From positions 1 through 64,000 of the forward strand of contig JACEEZ010002694.1 of the NCBI GenBank assembly GCA_016584305.1: a DNA stretch of 64,000 nt, read 5' to 3'. Position 1 is the first letter of the stretch, and each line of letters starts with the position of its first letter. The position numbers and the translations under genes are program-made. Origin of the DNA: Chionoecetes opilio (Eukaryota; Arthropoda; Malacostraca; Decapoda; Majidae). Under the pieces are notes generated by a model. That model worked only from the letters and a program-made list of their open reading frames with translations, was not told where the DNA came from and ran no database searches. This document shows positions 23,113-34,288 of this stretch, one piece after another.

Positions 23113-23205
23113 GTGTGCCTTCATTTTCCTGCCTGACGCCTGGCTCACCAAGCAGCACAGACGCCATACACACTGTCCATTACCGCCACGGAAGACATCG
23201 AGCAG
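23113..23205 (+). pseudogene. ATR: ATR exon, error-rich copy (partner of 33482-33573)
   Basis: Has GGCTCACCAAGCAG where the polished copy has GGCTTTACAGCAG, which argues that the polished exon lost a base. Donor GAGCAG|GTGAGC is kept. Confidence 0.6.
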
Positions 23206-23274
23206 GTGAGCGTGATATATAGACCTATCTAATCAATCTATCTATCTAATATCTAATCTAGAACTGTTTTCTAT

Positions 23275-23520
23275 TTTTCACCTTCCTACGAACTTAATCT
23301 TTTCAAGAGGAGGAGTGACAAGACACCTCCTGAACTAATTGGCCCCCCCCCTTTCTTTATTCTCTTACTGTCTTCTTTGTTGTTTTTTTTTTATAGGGAC
23401 TGGCCCCTAAGCAGACTTTTTGTTATCTCTTTTTTTTAGGGTGGCTTTTTGTTTACCTCTTTTATTATTATTATTATTATTTTTGCCCCTTGACCAGATC
23501 CCCTTATGATGTAAAAAAAA
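23275..23520 (+). mobile_element. Jockey-like LINE 3' tail, error-rich copy
   Basis: Partner of 33640-33870. Confidence 0.6.
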
Positions 23521-23624
23521 ATGAAAATAAAAAATCTGTAACACTGGGTTTATGTATTGATCCTAAAGAGCGTAGAGAATAACTCCATAGCTTCCAGGTT
23601 GTTGCCACTGTTGAGGCTTTATCT

Positions 23625-23935
23625 GTTCGGAAAATATCCTGTTAGAATAGTTGGGGTATCTGTTAAAATAGTTTGGGATATCTGTTAGAATAAGTTGGGC
23701 TATCTGTTAGAATAGTTTGGGCTATCTGTTAGAGATAGTTGGGATATGCTGTTAGAATAGTTGGGATATCTGATTGAATAGTTGGATATCTGTTAGACTA
23801 GTTGGGATATCTGTTAGATAGTTGGGATATCTGTTATAATAGTTGGGATATCTGTTAGAATCGTTGGGCTATCTGTTAGAATAGTTGGGGATATCTGTTA
23901 GAATAGTTTTTGGCTATCTGTTTAGACATAGTGTA
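23625..23935. repeat. 21-bp minisatellite, error-rich copy
   Basis: Partner of 33958-34266; unit GTTAGAATAGTTGGGATATC plus one base. Confidence 0.8.
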
Positions 23936-23959
23936 GAGGATACTCCCATGCTTGTCAAG

Positions 23960-24165
23960 GTTGTTGCCATGCTGCTGCTCCTGGCGACGCTGGCCTGGAC
24001 ATGCTGCATTGTGAGGCCGGGCGGCGAGGTGAAGTCGTCCCTGTACCACTCCTGGCTGCCCTGGCACCCTGCCCTGGATGGCCGCGAGGTCCAACCTGGA
24101 TGACCTCAGCCGGCCAATGCGCGGTCCTTCACCCAGTGTGCGGCAAGATAAGAGTCCATCCTGCG
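23960..24165 (+). pseudogene. ATR: ATR exon, error-rich copy (partner of 34289-34493)
   Basis: VVAMLLLLATLAWTCCIV is readable at the start. Frames break after the VKSS-like region. Donor CTGCG|GTAGG is kept. Confidence 0.65.
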
Positions 24166-24397
24166 GTAGGATTTTTTTTTTTTCTGATTCCGTCTCCCCA
24201 TTATTTGAAATTGTGATGACAACCTGCGATGCCTTTCTAAGACCATAAATGGTAGATTCCTTATCACTAGTCAATGGGAAGCACCCTTGCTTTGCCGAGC
24301 TTTGTTAAAAAAAATCCATCATATTGCGCCATAATTTTTCACATTGAAGAAAGGAGTGATGCTCGAGACATTCAGAACATCCCCATTTTTCCCTCAA

Positions 24398-24542
24398 ATT
24401 CCCGAGTGGAGGAGTGGGAGTGTGGGTGTGGTGGCGCTGTGCCGGAGAGTGTGGGCGCCGTGCTGGAGGTGCACGTGGTGCAGTGCCTCGCAGCGAGGCA
24501 GCATCCCGGGCCATGGGTGGAGGTGGCCCCTGGTTTCCTATG
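24398..24542 (+). pseudogene. ATR: ATR exon, error-rich copy (partner of 34723-34868)
   Basis: Same GSVGVVAL start. The acceptor CCTCAG is degraded to CCTCAA. Confidence 0.6.
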
Positions 24543-25728
24543 GTCCCAGTGTTGGCCTTCTGTTTTTGGTAGTTGGATGGAAGTGGGTAAGTTTGACTGT
24601 TGATGAGTCTAACATTCACTGTTGTTGGCATATACAGGGCAGTCCCGGAAATAATCTTACTTCAAATATTAGTACGGGAGGTCCCGTTATAACGAGCATT
24701 CGATATAGAGATGTGTAAATTAGAGGGTCTATTTTCAATATACGAGATCCGAAAACCAATGCTACGACATTCAAACTGGGGTGAGTAAAATTTACCAAGT
24801 TATTTACTAAAGTAAAATTACGAAGTTATTTAATAAAATTATAAAGTCTTTACTGACTATATGATTTTTAATTTACTAAGGTTGTACGATAATCAATCTG
24901 AAAATAGATAATTCTGGTGGCTCGGTACGACAATGTGGGCCTACAAAAATTTAACATCCCTGTTGGCAACACTGCGGCCGGACAACAACAACAACGCGCT
25001 TGCCAACCTATCTCGAGCCTTGTTTTAGCGTGAAAATAACTCCAAAATGTACGAACTAAGTCATAGACGAGTTCAGTGAGAGGTGCAGGAAGATGTGCCG
25101 CGTGTTGGGGGAGGGCGGGGAGGGTGTGAGAGGTGGAAATAGCCAGCCTCTCGTGTGTCTCATTTTGGAAAACTTGAGGAAAGTGCACGATGGACTGAAC
25201 GTGTACATGATTCAGATGCGCAGAGACGAGTGTTTGTGGGCAGTGGAATGAGGTCTGCGCACCCCTCCCTTGTCCCTTACCTACCCTCCCTCTCCATCTA
25301 GTGTATCACACGGCGTCCCCATGAGTACACATACGTCTTTGTTTGCTCGTATGTATTGTGCCTTGTGATCAATTTTAGTGATTTGCTGGTTTTACTTAAG
25401 GTTCTTATTGGACTTATTTTGTGCTCTTCCTACTGTCTGTCACACTCCTTAATTCATGTTTTGTGTGGTTGGTGCGGTGGTGTGGTATATTAGAGCCCTA
25501 TATTTGAGAGTTTGAGAGTTGGTTGTGTTTGCTTATAGTTTATTTAAGCATGACAAACAATGTCTTTTTTTTGCTTTCTTTTTTCTTTTAATTGATGGGG
25601 TCCTGGGACCAACCTATATTTTTCCATAAGTTATGTGTTTCCGTTATAATAACGAGATTCGCTTTACGAGTATGCCTGGTGGAACCTAACCTGCTCGTAT
25701 CTTTCGGACCTCCCTGTAACATCATTAT

Positions 25729-25944
25729 CCCCTTGAGGACCCAGAACGTAATTTTCATTGTAGTTTGGCTATCATTAGACAATTTTTATGAATATAAGCA
25801 ATATTTTGTATAGATATGACCTGTTTAGTACCCTTGTTGACTAACTTTAATTTGGTATATTAGTGGACTTTTTTTTTCGTAATTTTTATGCTCGACAACA
25901 TACAATGTTTTATAGCAAGGAAAGATTGGGCGTGAAGGGGTTAT
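25729..25944 (-). mobile_element. M1 MITE, error-rich copy
   Basis: Partner of 36023-36235. Confidence 0.7.
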
Positions 25945-26004
25945 ATAACATTGTTGTAGAAAAGATACATGCATGATATATACATAGGTCCGGCCTACCT
26001 AGAC

Positions 26005-26385
26005 AACTGTAAGTCTATTTTTTGTATTATGGTGCACAATGCAGTAAGGAAGCCGACGCCCCCTGCCTCCCCTTCTATTCTACGGGGCAAGCTTGATTGG
26101 TGGCATTCCTCGTATCATCACTACCAATCACAATATCTTCACTACTTAAAGCGCGTGACCACTGGACAGGCATCTTTCACTTAACAAAGTGGATATTTGA
26201 TTTTGGTTACTTCTGTAGTGAGAGTGCTTCTGTCCAGTGTTCCATGTATTGTTAAAGTAGTGAAGATATTGTGATTGGTAGGATGAATACGAGGAGTGCG
26301 AACCAATCAGCTGCCCCGTAGATAGAAGGGGAGGCAGGGGCGTTGGCTTTCCTTAGTGCATTTTTTGACCAAAATAAAAAAATTG
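26005..26385. mobile_element. Palindromic MITE family M6, error-rich copy
   Basis: Partner of 36308-36660. Confidence 0.7.
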
Positions 26386-26419
26386 AATATACAATCCCAA
26401 CAATTGGTTACCCCACAGC

Positions 26420-26584
26420 ATGGTTCACACAGCTGCGAGGGGCCAATGGACGCACCTGAATCGGGGAGTTTACCGGGGCCAGTGCTTCTGTCATCGACTC
26501 AGCCACCGTACCCTGGCTGCCTCGCGCTGCTTCCAACTCCTTCCTCTGTGCTCTGCTCAACCTGCCACTGTAAAAACTTCTCAG
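26420..26584 (+). pseudogene. ATR: ATR exon, error-rich copy (partner of 36700-36860)
   Basis: ATGGTTCAC start and CTTCTCAG|GTCAGT end are kept; the frame is broken between them. Confidence 0.6.
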
Positions 26585-26639
26585 GTCAGTCAGTGAAGGA
26601 CGTCACACTGGAGCAGGTATCAGTGCATGCAGAACGCCG

Positions 26640-27245
26640 ATGATACACTTCAACTATCTCTATCCCATAGCTTCAACTATTCTTCCATGCCCAATGCTGT
26701 CAATCCTTCACACAGTGCCTCCATGTCTCCTTGGTCCTCCCGGTGGACGGCGACCTGGCACTTCCACGCTAACAGCTCTCCCCAATGCCTCACCACCTTC
26801 TCTCCTCTTCACGTGCCCAAACCACCTCAATCGCCTTACTTCAGCACTGGTACTCAGCTCCTTCAATCCACATTTCCTTGCCACCTCTTTCCACTAGACA
26901 CTTCATCTCTCCACATGTGGTCCCAGCCATATACCTCAAATTCTCCCATCACACCCACAACACATCCTCCAACTTTCTTCGTCAAAGCCCAGTCTCAGAA
27001 CCATACAGCAATACTGATCTTATACATGCTTCAATACTCTTCCTTTGTTTCCCAGTAAATACTCTTGTTTTCTCAGCAGTCCCGCTATCATCTCTCCACT
27101 TCATCCTTATATTGCTACCCAAATGTTCTTACTGCCTCTCTCCAACTCCAGTCCCTCACCCTCGCTATCTAACATGTCCACCAAGATAGCAAAACTTTCA
27201 CTTCATCATTACATCACCATTCACTTTCTATAAGTTTTCTACTCT
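26640..27245 (-). mobile_element. RTE-like LINE C-terminal fragment, error-rich copy
   Basis: Partner of 36895-37510. Confidence 0.65.
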
Positions 27246-27303
27246 TCCTCTTCTTCTCCTCTTGGCAGTGATAATGCAAATTGTGCTAATGTTGTTACTT
27301 CCG

Positions 27304-27650
27304 GGAGGAAAAGGACTGGCACCAGACCCTACAAACGCTGCACTGCGAGGTTGTGTGACGAGACGTCCACCTCCCCTCCTCCACCACCACCTCCTCCTCT
27401 TCTTCTGTGGGCAGCCGTGGTGTTGACTCCACGCTGGTGTCCGAGGTTCATGGTCTGCTGGGCCAGCCCCCTGTGGTGGTGGCTGTTGGTGGAGGCTCTC
27501 CCCACGGTGTTGAACGCACAGCAGCCTCACCGCCGCCATGGTGGGAGCCAGTACCTCGCCCTGCCCCCACCCGGAAACAGGCGTCGTGGCGTCACTGGTG
27601 CCAACACCTGCCAGCCCTCGTCTGTGTCCAAGGACCATAAAGTGCCATCG
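27304..27650 (+). pseudogene. ATR: ATR exon, error-rich copy (partner of 37572-37906)
   Basis: Serine-rich stretch and the VVVAV-like helix are recognisable in different frames. Confidence 0.55.
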
Positions 27651-28052
27651 GTGTGTGGGCATATTTCAATGTGTATGTCGTCAGGTGGTCAGTGCGGAGT
27701 CTATATGGGTCTTTAAAAGAGTCTGGGATAAATTCCGATGATGGAAGAGAGTGGATGGGGAGTTAAGTACAGGAACTCCCTCGTGTAGGTTATCACGGCT
27801 CTGTTAGCTTCCTTTATTTTTCTTATTTTTTCTTGGATGTATATATGTATTTGGAAGGTTGATAATTGGTGAGTTAGTTATGCACCATGTTTTGGTCAGC
27901 CACACACAACCAACTACATTAATCATTTTATCCATTACAGCAAAGACTCATTTTTCTTTTTAACACTTTTATTTGAACTGATCTCACTCCCAGCTCTGCC
28001 AAAATGTGCAGCATCACATCGCAGTAAAGCACCGTCATTGATGACTATATGA

Positions 28053-28347
28053 CAGTGGTTCTCAGCTTGTTTCAAGCCAGGACCACTAGCCCAATTAAAA
28101 GAAAAATCAAATGGACCATCCCCTTTTGACTTTAGAGATATGAATGAAAAAAGGGCAGATTTTTAAAGGTAGGTCAGGGTTGCTTTAGATATAAAGTAAA
28201 CTGAATTTTCAGAAATAAATAAATGATATTAACACAGCTAACATTTTTGGTTTTCATATATATTTCACTCATTTCCAAATATCTTGAACGTTCTGTGGAC
28301 CACTAGAACAGACATCATGGACCACCACCCAGTTTGAGAACTCACTG
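28053..28347. mobile_element. hAT-type MITE family M2, error-rich copy
   Basis: Partner of 38306-38592: CAGTGGTTCTCA at one end and a damaged inverse at the other. Confidence 0.7.
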
Positions 28348-28539
28348 CTTTATGATGATGATGATGACTCTATACAGCAAAGATTCTCCTGTATTCGCTC
28401 CTTTGTAATTTCAGAAATGTTTAATGTTGTTCAGAAATGTTGTAAAAACCAGCCCAGGGTGAACAGAGAATAACGATTCAAGCTGGAAAAACCTTGGCCT
28501 CATTGTAGCTTCCTTATTTTCTTATATGTTTACCTCCAG

Positions 28540-28676
28540 GAACACCAAAGGCTCCGCCACTCCAAAGGAGGGGGAGCTTGTGATCGCCCCTTCACGGCCT
28601 GGTGAGGGCGAGTGCGGGGGGGGAGGCACGTCAGTCAGCCTGTGGAGAGCGTGCTGGAGGCGTCTCAAGCACATTG
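28540..28676 (+). pseudogene. ATR: ATR exon, error-rich copy (partner of 38786-38928)
   Basis: Acceptor TACCTCCAG is kept, as is the KEGELVIA stretch. The frame is broken later. Confidence 0.6.
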
Positions 28677-28794
28677 TGGGCCGAGCAAGGCGGCATTCCA
28701 AAAGGATATACAAGAGCCCTGTATGAATAGTATGGTGGTAAGTGGTTATGGCACGTAATACCGCGTGTCGGCCTCGCAGCTCTTGTAAGCTTCC

Positions 28795-28925
28795 TTATTT
28801 TCCTTATGTTTTTTATGTATGTATAGTATGTAGGGTATGTAGGGTATGTATAGTATGTGGGTATGTATGTGGTAAGGTTCAGGTTTAGGTAAGGTTCAGG
28901 TATGGTAAGGTTAGGTCAGGGTTAG
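28795..28925. repeat. TATGTAGGG microsatellite and GGTTAGGTAAGG stretch, error-rich copy
   Basis: Partner of 39062-39165. Confidence 0.6.
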
Positions 28926-29361
28926 CCACTTGTGCGCAAGGAAAACTTACTCCGAACCAAAAGCGATGACCAGTTCACAAGAAGAGGAAGAGGGAGGCAT
29001 TTTGTAACAAGATGTTTGTATGGCTCACTTTATTGTAAGAACGTGAAGTGTTACAGAAGTTCATTAATTCTTAGCAAGAATGTTTATTTCCTCCCTTTGT
29101 GACAATGGCTTACTCTAGTTGTAAATATCTAATGTATAGTACTCGGCTTCTCCAGACCTTGAACTCCTGAATGCTCTTGGCTCTGACATTTCTGCCTGCC
29201 AACCCATTCCTTTGTCTGGTTTCTGTTCATAAAGGTGGATTTCTTCAACGTGATTCAGACACTTGATCTTTCTCAGCTTATATTGATGCCCTTATGTCTT
29301 GCTATCAACTCCATTTGTGTACTTAATCCAGTTCTTATGCAATTTTTCATCGAGTCAACAC

Positions 29362-29944
29362 CAGGGCCGGATTATGACCTTTTGGGCCCTAGGCTAATTA
29401 AATTGTGGGGCCCCTCAGACTGAGCCACCCTCTAACTCGCCCGCACCCGATTTTTTTTAACATTGTATAGCAAATAAGTTGAGCTGAAAAATCAAATATA
29501 CGCTACATTCACAAATAAGTGTTGTACTGTGTTTAGCACGAATGATAACAACATGGACTGGGCGGCCCCCTGATTTACAGCTAGGGTCCCAAACAGGGCC
29601 CTTTATCTCAAATAAAGGCCTCAACAGAGGCCCTTATCTCAATAAAGTGGCCTCAAACAGAGGGCCCTTTATCTCAGAATAAAGGACTCAACAGAGGCCT
29701 TTATCTCAATAAAGGCCTCAAACAGGGGCCCTTTTCTCAATAAAGGCCTCAAACGGGCCTTTATCTACAAATTATTTGTAATTTTATTATAAGTTAAATA
29801 GAATTATTCAGCATGCAAAATATCATTTTTTCAAAAAAAATCATATATGGAAATCTTTTTAGCGGGACCCCAGGTTTGGGGCCCCCAAGGCTTGAGGGGC
29901 CCTAGACTGCAGCCTATACTAGCCTATAGGATAAATCCAGGGTC
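29362..29944. mobile_element. hAT-type MITE family M3, error-rich copy
   Basis: Partner of 39599-40184, including the AATAAA-bearing 34-bp array at about 29590-29780. Confidence 0.7.
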
Positions 29945-30076
29945 AACACAATTACCTCCAGATTGCCTACTTAATGGTAGGAATATTTACTTAACAAAAT
30001 AATGTAACTGTAAAGTAGTTTGTTTTTGGTTCCAATATGTTATAAAGAAAGTCCCCTGTATTGAAATTGTGAGTTA

Positions 30077-30285
30077 GTCGCCGCACGTAAGTTGCGAAAA
30101 TTTGGGCCCTCACTCCCCCCTTCGAAACGCACGGGATTGGCTGAGGTGTTGGGTGTTGGCTTTAGGGCGGAACTTTTAGTAAGGCATTCTCACCCACACC
30201 CAACACATCAGGCAAATCCCGTGCTTTCGGAGGGGGAGGAAGGGGCCCCATTTTCACCAACTTAACTGTGCGGCGACTATAGTAA
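30077..30285. mobile_element. Palindromic MITE M4, error-rich copy
   Basis: Partner of 40320-40530. Confidence 0.7.
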
Positions 30286-30299
30286 TGATGTTCCCCCAG

Positions 30300-30451
30300 G
30301 GCGCCCCCCTCGGAGGCCTCACCAGCACCTGTTTTCCTGAAGGTGCGCTTTCCGTGAGCTCCTCGGCCCAGCGGCCATCCACGACCTGGCCCCGGCACTG
30401 ACCTCTCCCCTCAAGACCTCTACGGTGCGCTACAGACAGACACTCTCACAG
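30300..30451 (+). pseudogene. ATR: ATR exon, error-rich copy (partner of 40550-40696)
   Basis: Same boundaries (CCCCAG acceptor, CACAG|GTCAGC donor), frame broken. Confidence 0.6.
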
Positions 30452-30495
30452 GTCAGCCTTTGCTTTACTTTTACTTCTACAGGTCATTTCTCTTT

Positions 30496-30704
30496 TAAAC
30501 CCCTTCAAGTCCAGATCTTTCCTTGGCTAATAAAATTTATGTTGTCGGGCCATAAAAATCGCGATAATCACTGAAAATACCACATGAGTTAGTGACCAGG
30601 ATACTAAACAGGTCACAGCTATAAAATATTACTTTGTATTCACTAAAAATTGTCTAATGGTACCCAAATTACACTGGAAATTACGTTCTGGTCTCAGGGG
30701 TTAA
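30496..30704 (+). mobile_element. M1 MITE, error-rich copy
   Basis: Partner of 40737-40949. Confidence 0.7.
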
Positions 30705-30864
30705 GCCTTAGCTATGGCCTCATCTATTCATGTACCATTTCAATGCATATTTTGAGGGTCCTTGTAAGTTAAAACGCCATGATTTCCCCCATGATGAAGA
30801 CTTACGATAACACCATCAGTAACCTTGTCCCCTTGCAATAGGTGCTTTAGGTGCTCTCCTTTGT

Positions 30865-31213
30865 TATGTACCGTAGATAACACTAAAGTCGCCAGGACAC
30901 GGGGTTTTTTTTTATGTACGACGTTTGGTGGCGTTAATACTTACATTTCTACATCCATGATTTCACGAAAGTTAGAAGGGGCCGAAATCTGGAGTCTGTG
31001 TCATTTTTGTGTCTTCATCTGTGTCATAGTATGGCTATAAATGAACAAATTACAAAAATATAACCGAGGGCGACGTTGATAACGGGCTACACTAAGGTCC
31101 CATCTAGTGTTTTATGTTCCGAGTGTCCCTTCCGCCCCGCCTTCTTCGTCCGCCCCCAAAAAACGAGTATAGGGAAATTGAAACCGTATATACTTGCAGA
31201 TACACAGCATAAA
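30865..31213 (+). mobile_element. M5 MITE, copy cut by the tandem-duplication junction
   Basis: Starts ACCGTAGATAACACTAAAGT like 41106. It carries the variant GACGTTGATAACGGGCTACA that is also present in the inverted arm (about 56765-56785) but absent from the polished copy at 41300. It ends abruptly at the mid-exon join. Confidence 0.75.
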
Positions 31214-31225
31214 ACAACGGGCACC

Positions 31226-31340
31226 CTTGTGGAGAGCTTCTGTCTGTGTGTGGCCTCCCTGAGCCCTGCCTCCCCTCACCTCCCTCAGGCCACCAGCACC
31301 CTTGAGGGCTGTGTGGACCAAAACATCCTTGTACCGGAGG
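31226..31340 (+). CDS. ATR: ATR kinase exon, 5' end removed by duplication junction
   Basis: ATR is the PI3K-related kinase that senses RPA-coated single-stranded DNA and starts the replication checkpoint in the nucleus, with its partner ATRIP. This exon encodes TLVESFCLCVASLSPA and later EGCVDQNILVPE. Its beginning is missing here because the second copy starts in mid-exon; the missing part is at 20784. No GT donor fits the phase. CCGGAG|GCAAGA would be a GC donor and gives phase 0 into the next exon, which also starts in phase 0. That boundary is an inference. Confidence 0.6.
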
Positions 31341-31368
31341 CAAGATCCTGACTGTTGAAATGTCACTA

Positions 31369-31612
31369 TACTCGCCGCATGTTAATAAGGGGCCCAATTT
31401 TCGCCAACTCAAGTTGGCGAAAATTGGTCCCCTTCACTCCCCCCTTACGAATGCACGGGATTGGCTGAGGTGTTGGGTGTTGGGGCTTTAGGGCGGAACT
31501 TGGAGTAAGGCATTCTCACCCAACACCCAACACCTCAGCCAATCCCGTGCATTCGGAAGGGGGCAGTGAAGGGGCCACATTTTCGCCAACTTAACGTGCG
31601 GCGAGTATAGTA
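31369..31612. mobile_element. Palindromic MITE family M4
   Basis: The ends are inverted: CTATACTCGCCGCA at the left, TGCGGCGAGTATAG at the right. Inside, TTGGCGAAAATTGG and CGGGATTGGCTGAGGTGTTG each recur as reverse complements around a centre near 31490. There is no coding capacity. A second copy lies just before the exon at 40550. Confidence 0.85.
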
Positions 31613-31804
31613 CATTAATATATAGCCAGTTCTGAAATATTAACTGCTGCTAACATTTGACCATTCCATAAGCTATTTCAAAACCTTAGGTGTGGCAGGT
31701 GATGAAGCTGATATATTTTGGTCTTTGCATATTGAAGAAGAATGTAGTACTGTTAAGGTGGTGTTAATGTTACTGTTATCAATGAATGTTACTGCAAATC
31801 TTAG

Positions 31805-31932
31805 GTGGCCAGTTTGGTGCTGAGAAAGCTGGTGGTGGCTGAGCTGCTGGAAGCCCTGCCACCCCCACCACCAGACACACACAAGCCAGAACCATCACAC
31901 CCTCTCACCAGAAAAAGAATATATTCGGATAT
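31805..31932 (+). CDS. ATR: ATR kinase exon (basic, disordered stretch)
   Basis: The acceptor CAAATCTTAG and donor ATAT|GTAAGT are both good. It opens with a helix (VASLVLRKLVVAELLEALPP) and then turns proline-rich and basic, ending LTRKRIYSDM. The same succession, a helix followed by a disordered KRRRLSSS-like segment, occurs near residues 390-440 of vertebrate ATR. The exon ends in phase 2 and the next exon supplies the third base. Confidence 0.7.
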
Positions 31933-32047
31933 GTAAGTCTTTGCTAACTGTGGAACAAGATTGTATATTTGATTTAGGGTGAAAATATTGGTCATGATTA
32001 TTTATACGTAGTGTTAGAAATGTAGAAGTAAGTTTATCAGATAAGCG

Positions 32048-32350
32048 GGTCTGATTTTCCTTCAAACCCAACTCAGGAACACTTCATTTTTGGGTCTGAT
32101 TTTCTTTCTAAGTCTACTCAGGAACACTTTATTTTTGGGTCTGATTTTCTTTCAAAGTCTACTCAGGAACACTTTATTTTTGGGTCTGATTTTCTTTCAA
32201 AGTCTACTCAGGAACACTTTATTTTTGGGTCTGATTTTCTTTCAAAGTCTACTCAGGGACACTTTATTTTTGGGTCTGATTTTCAAAGTCTACTCAGGAA
32301 CACTTTATTTTTGGGTCTGATTTTCCTTCAAACCCAACTCATGAACACTA
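32048..32350. repeat. 45-bp minisatellite (TTTGGGTCTGATTTTC)
   Basis: About 6-7 nearly identical units: TTTTTGGGTCTGATTTTC, then TTTCAAAGTCTACTCAGG, then AACACTTTA. It lies wholly inside an ATR intron. Confidence 0.9.
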
Positions 32351-32520
32351 TTTCTTGAACACTTTTATTTCATTTTATTTTTAACACTTATTTATGAACA
32401 ATTTTATTTTATTTTTATTTTAACGCACTTATTTATGAACACTTATTTTATTTTAACACTTATTTATGAACACTTATTTTATTTTATTTTATTTTATCAC
32501 TTATTCATGAACAGTTTAAT
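32351..32520. repeat. AT-rich ATTTATGAACACTT repeat
   Basis: Irregular units of ATTTATGAACACTT alternate with TTATTTTATTTTA, and the stretch runs up to the next exon's acceptor. It is probably derived from the neighbouring 45-bp array, which shares GAACACTT. Confidence 0.75.
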
Positions 32521-32533
32521 TTTTTGTCCCCAG

Positions 32534-32719
32534 GGAGTTCTCGGTGCCTCCTGTGGGTGTGGTGAACCTCAGCAGGTGGTGGAAGACAGCCCTGCAGAAG
32601 ATGAGTGCCTTCTTTGCCGGGTGGTCAGAATCTGCTCAAGCTCTCTAGAACAAATTGAAGCTGTCAACATCATCATCTCAAATACTGCATGGCTGAGTAC
32701 TAACATCCCATCGTCTAAG
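32534..32719 (+). CDS. ATR: ATR kinase exon (WWKTALQ helix), one-base frameshift
   Basis: Acceptor TTGTCCCCAG, donor TCTAAG|GTAAAT. In phase with the previous exon it reads EFSVPPVGVVNLSRWWKTAL, then QKMSAFFAGWSESAQAL, then a stop at 32644-32646. The other copy (22143) has one more T there. With it the frame continues LEQIEAVNIIISNTAWLST and ends in phase 0. The WWKTALQKMSAFF segment matches the LWSALKQKAESL region of vertebrate ATR by pattern. The break is most likely a polishing or sequencing error rather than a mutation. Confidence 0.75.
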
Positions 32720-33143
32720 GTAAATATTATGTGTATTTCCCTATCTTGTATGTAGGTTGTAGTATAAGCAGACTTATACTCTATTTTTTTAACGAGGCAA
32801 AAAATCCTGTCCCCTTGCTGCTTACTGACTGATATTTGTTGCCAGGAGAAGGGAATACTACGTTTCTTCTTAATTCCAGCTGTATTTTATCATAGTTAAC
32901 CATATTATCAGGTAAACATAGGCATAATTTTAAGCATGAGACCTTAAGATAGTGTGAAATTTTTGCCTTGTTAAAAAAATTAGACTATAGTGGATTTTTT
33001 TCTTCTTCTTCATACAAATGGCCTTTTCCCAAACCGGTGGCACGGCGCAACACAAAACACATCCCTCACAAACAATGAAAACAATTTACAAACCATTACA
33101 ATTGGTCTTATATTTTATACAATACTGAGAAAATCTAAAAATC

Positions 33144-33357
33144 TTAACCCCTTGAGACCCATAACGTAATTTCCATTGTATTTTGGGTACCATTAGACGA
33201 TTTTTAGGGAATATTAGCAATATTTTATAGAGATATGACCTGTTTAGTATCCTTGTCCACTAACTAATTTGGTATATTCAGTTACTTTTCGTAATTTTAT
33301 AGCTAACAACAGACAATTTTTTATAGCCAAGGAAAGATCTGGTTGTGAAGGGGTTAA
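33144..33357 (-). mobile_element. M1 MITE flanked by TTAA
   Basis: TTAACCCCTTGAGACCCA at 33144 and GGGGTTAA ending at 33357. See 40737-40949 for the family description. Confidence 0.85.
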
Positions 33358-33481
33358 ATGTTTTTCATATAAATCTCCTTTTGTTTACATTCATCAAAAT
33401 TACTGCATTTTCTTATCTGTTTTTCTTCTTATGTTTTTGTAAGCCAATTCTTTGTACTGAAGATCATTGGATCCTTTGTAG

Positions 33482-33573
33482 GTGTGCCTTCAGTTTCTGC
33501 CTGACGCCTGGCTTTACAGCAGCGGACAGACGCCATACACACTGTCATTACCTCCACGGAAGACATCGAGCAG
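33482..33573 (+). CDS. ATR: ATR kinase exon (TDAIHTVITSTEDIEQ helix), frameshifted
   Basis: Acceptor CCTTTGTAG, donor GAGCAG|GTGAGC. The start VCLQFLPDAWL is in phase. The end QQRTDAIHTVITSTEDIEQ is in another frame, so a base is missing near 33516, as the other copy (23113) suggests. Vertebrate ATR has an equivalent pair of helices near residues 515-545, directly before the YDALIY helix, which is the next exon here. Confidence 0.7.
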
Positions 33574-33639
33574 GTGAGCGGAAATATAGACTATCTAATC
33601 AAACTATCTATCTAAATCTAATCTAGGACTTTTTTATTT

Positions 33640-33870
33640 TTCCCCCTTCCTACGACTTAATCTTTTCAAGAGAGGAGTGACAAGAACCTCCTGAACTAAA
33701 ATTGGCCCCCCCCCCTTTCTTTATTCTCTTACTGTCTTCTTTATAGGGACTGCCAACTAAGCAGACTTTTTGTTATCTCTTTTTTTTAAGTGGGCTTTTT
33801 GTTACCTCTTTTATTATTATTATTATTATTTTTGCCCTTGACCAGTCCTTAGTGATGTAAAAAAAATGAA
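33640..33870 (+). mobile_element. 5'-truncated jockey-like LINE tail
   Basis: Shares CTACGACTTAATCTTTTCAA, the ACCTCCTGAACTAA block, TATAGGGACTG and the TTATTATT terminal stretch with the tail of the LINE at 13990-15495. Confidence 0.65.
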
Positions 33871-33957
33871 AATAAAAAATCTGGTACACTGGGTTATGTA
33901 TTGATCCTAAAGAGCGTAGAGAATGACTCCCATGCTTCCAGGTTGTTGCCATGTTGA

Positions 33958-34266
33958 GGCTTATCTGTTAGAATATCTGTTAGAATAGTTGGGGTATCTG
34001 TTAGAATAGTTGGGATATCTGTTAGAATAGTTGGGCTATCTGTTAGAATAGTTGGGCTATCTGTTAGAATAGTTGGGATATCTGTTAGAATAGTTGGGAT
34101 ATCTGTTAGAATAGTTGGGATATCTGTTAGAATAGTTGGGATATCTGTTAGAATAGTTGGGATATCTGTTAGAATAGTTGGGATATCTGTTAGAATAGTT
34201 GGGCTATCTGTTAGAATAGTTGGGATATCTGTTAGAATAGTTGGGCTATCTGTTAGAATAGTGTAG
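33958..34266. repeat. 21-bp minisatellite, about 14-15 units
   Basis: Unit GTTAGAATAGTTGGGATATC plus T, with GGGCTATC variants. It has an open frame on the minus strand that repeats DIPTILT; this is a by-product of the 21-bp period. It ends 22 bp before the next exon. Confidence 0.95.
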
Positions 34267-34288
34267 AGGATGACTCCCATGCTTGCAG

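Larger units (their letters stand above)
20780..31215 (+). repeat. Error-rich tandem copy of 31.2-41.4 kb
   Basis: Every exon, MITE, minisatellite and LINE tail of 31226-41440 occurs here in the same order, offset by about 10.2-10.4 kb. The copies differ mostly by one-base insertions and deletions spread evenly over exons and introns. The right edge of this copy stops inside a MITE (about 31213), where copy two begins in mid-exon. Confidence 0.9.

Noticed and set aside
26627..27233. 143-codon serine/proline/histidine-rich frame on the + strand
   Set aside because: Antisense of the RTE-like LINE fragment; the equivalent + frames at 36646-37456 have the same cause.
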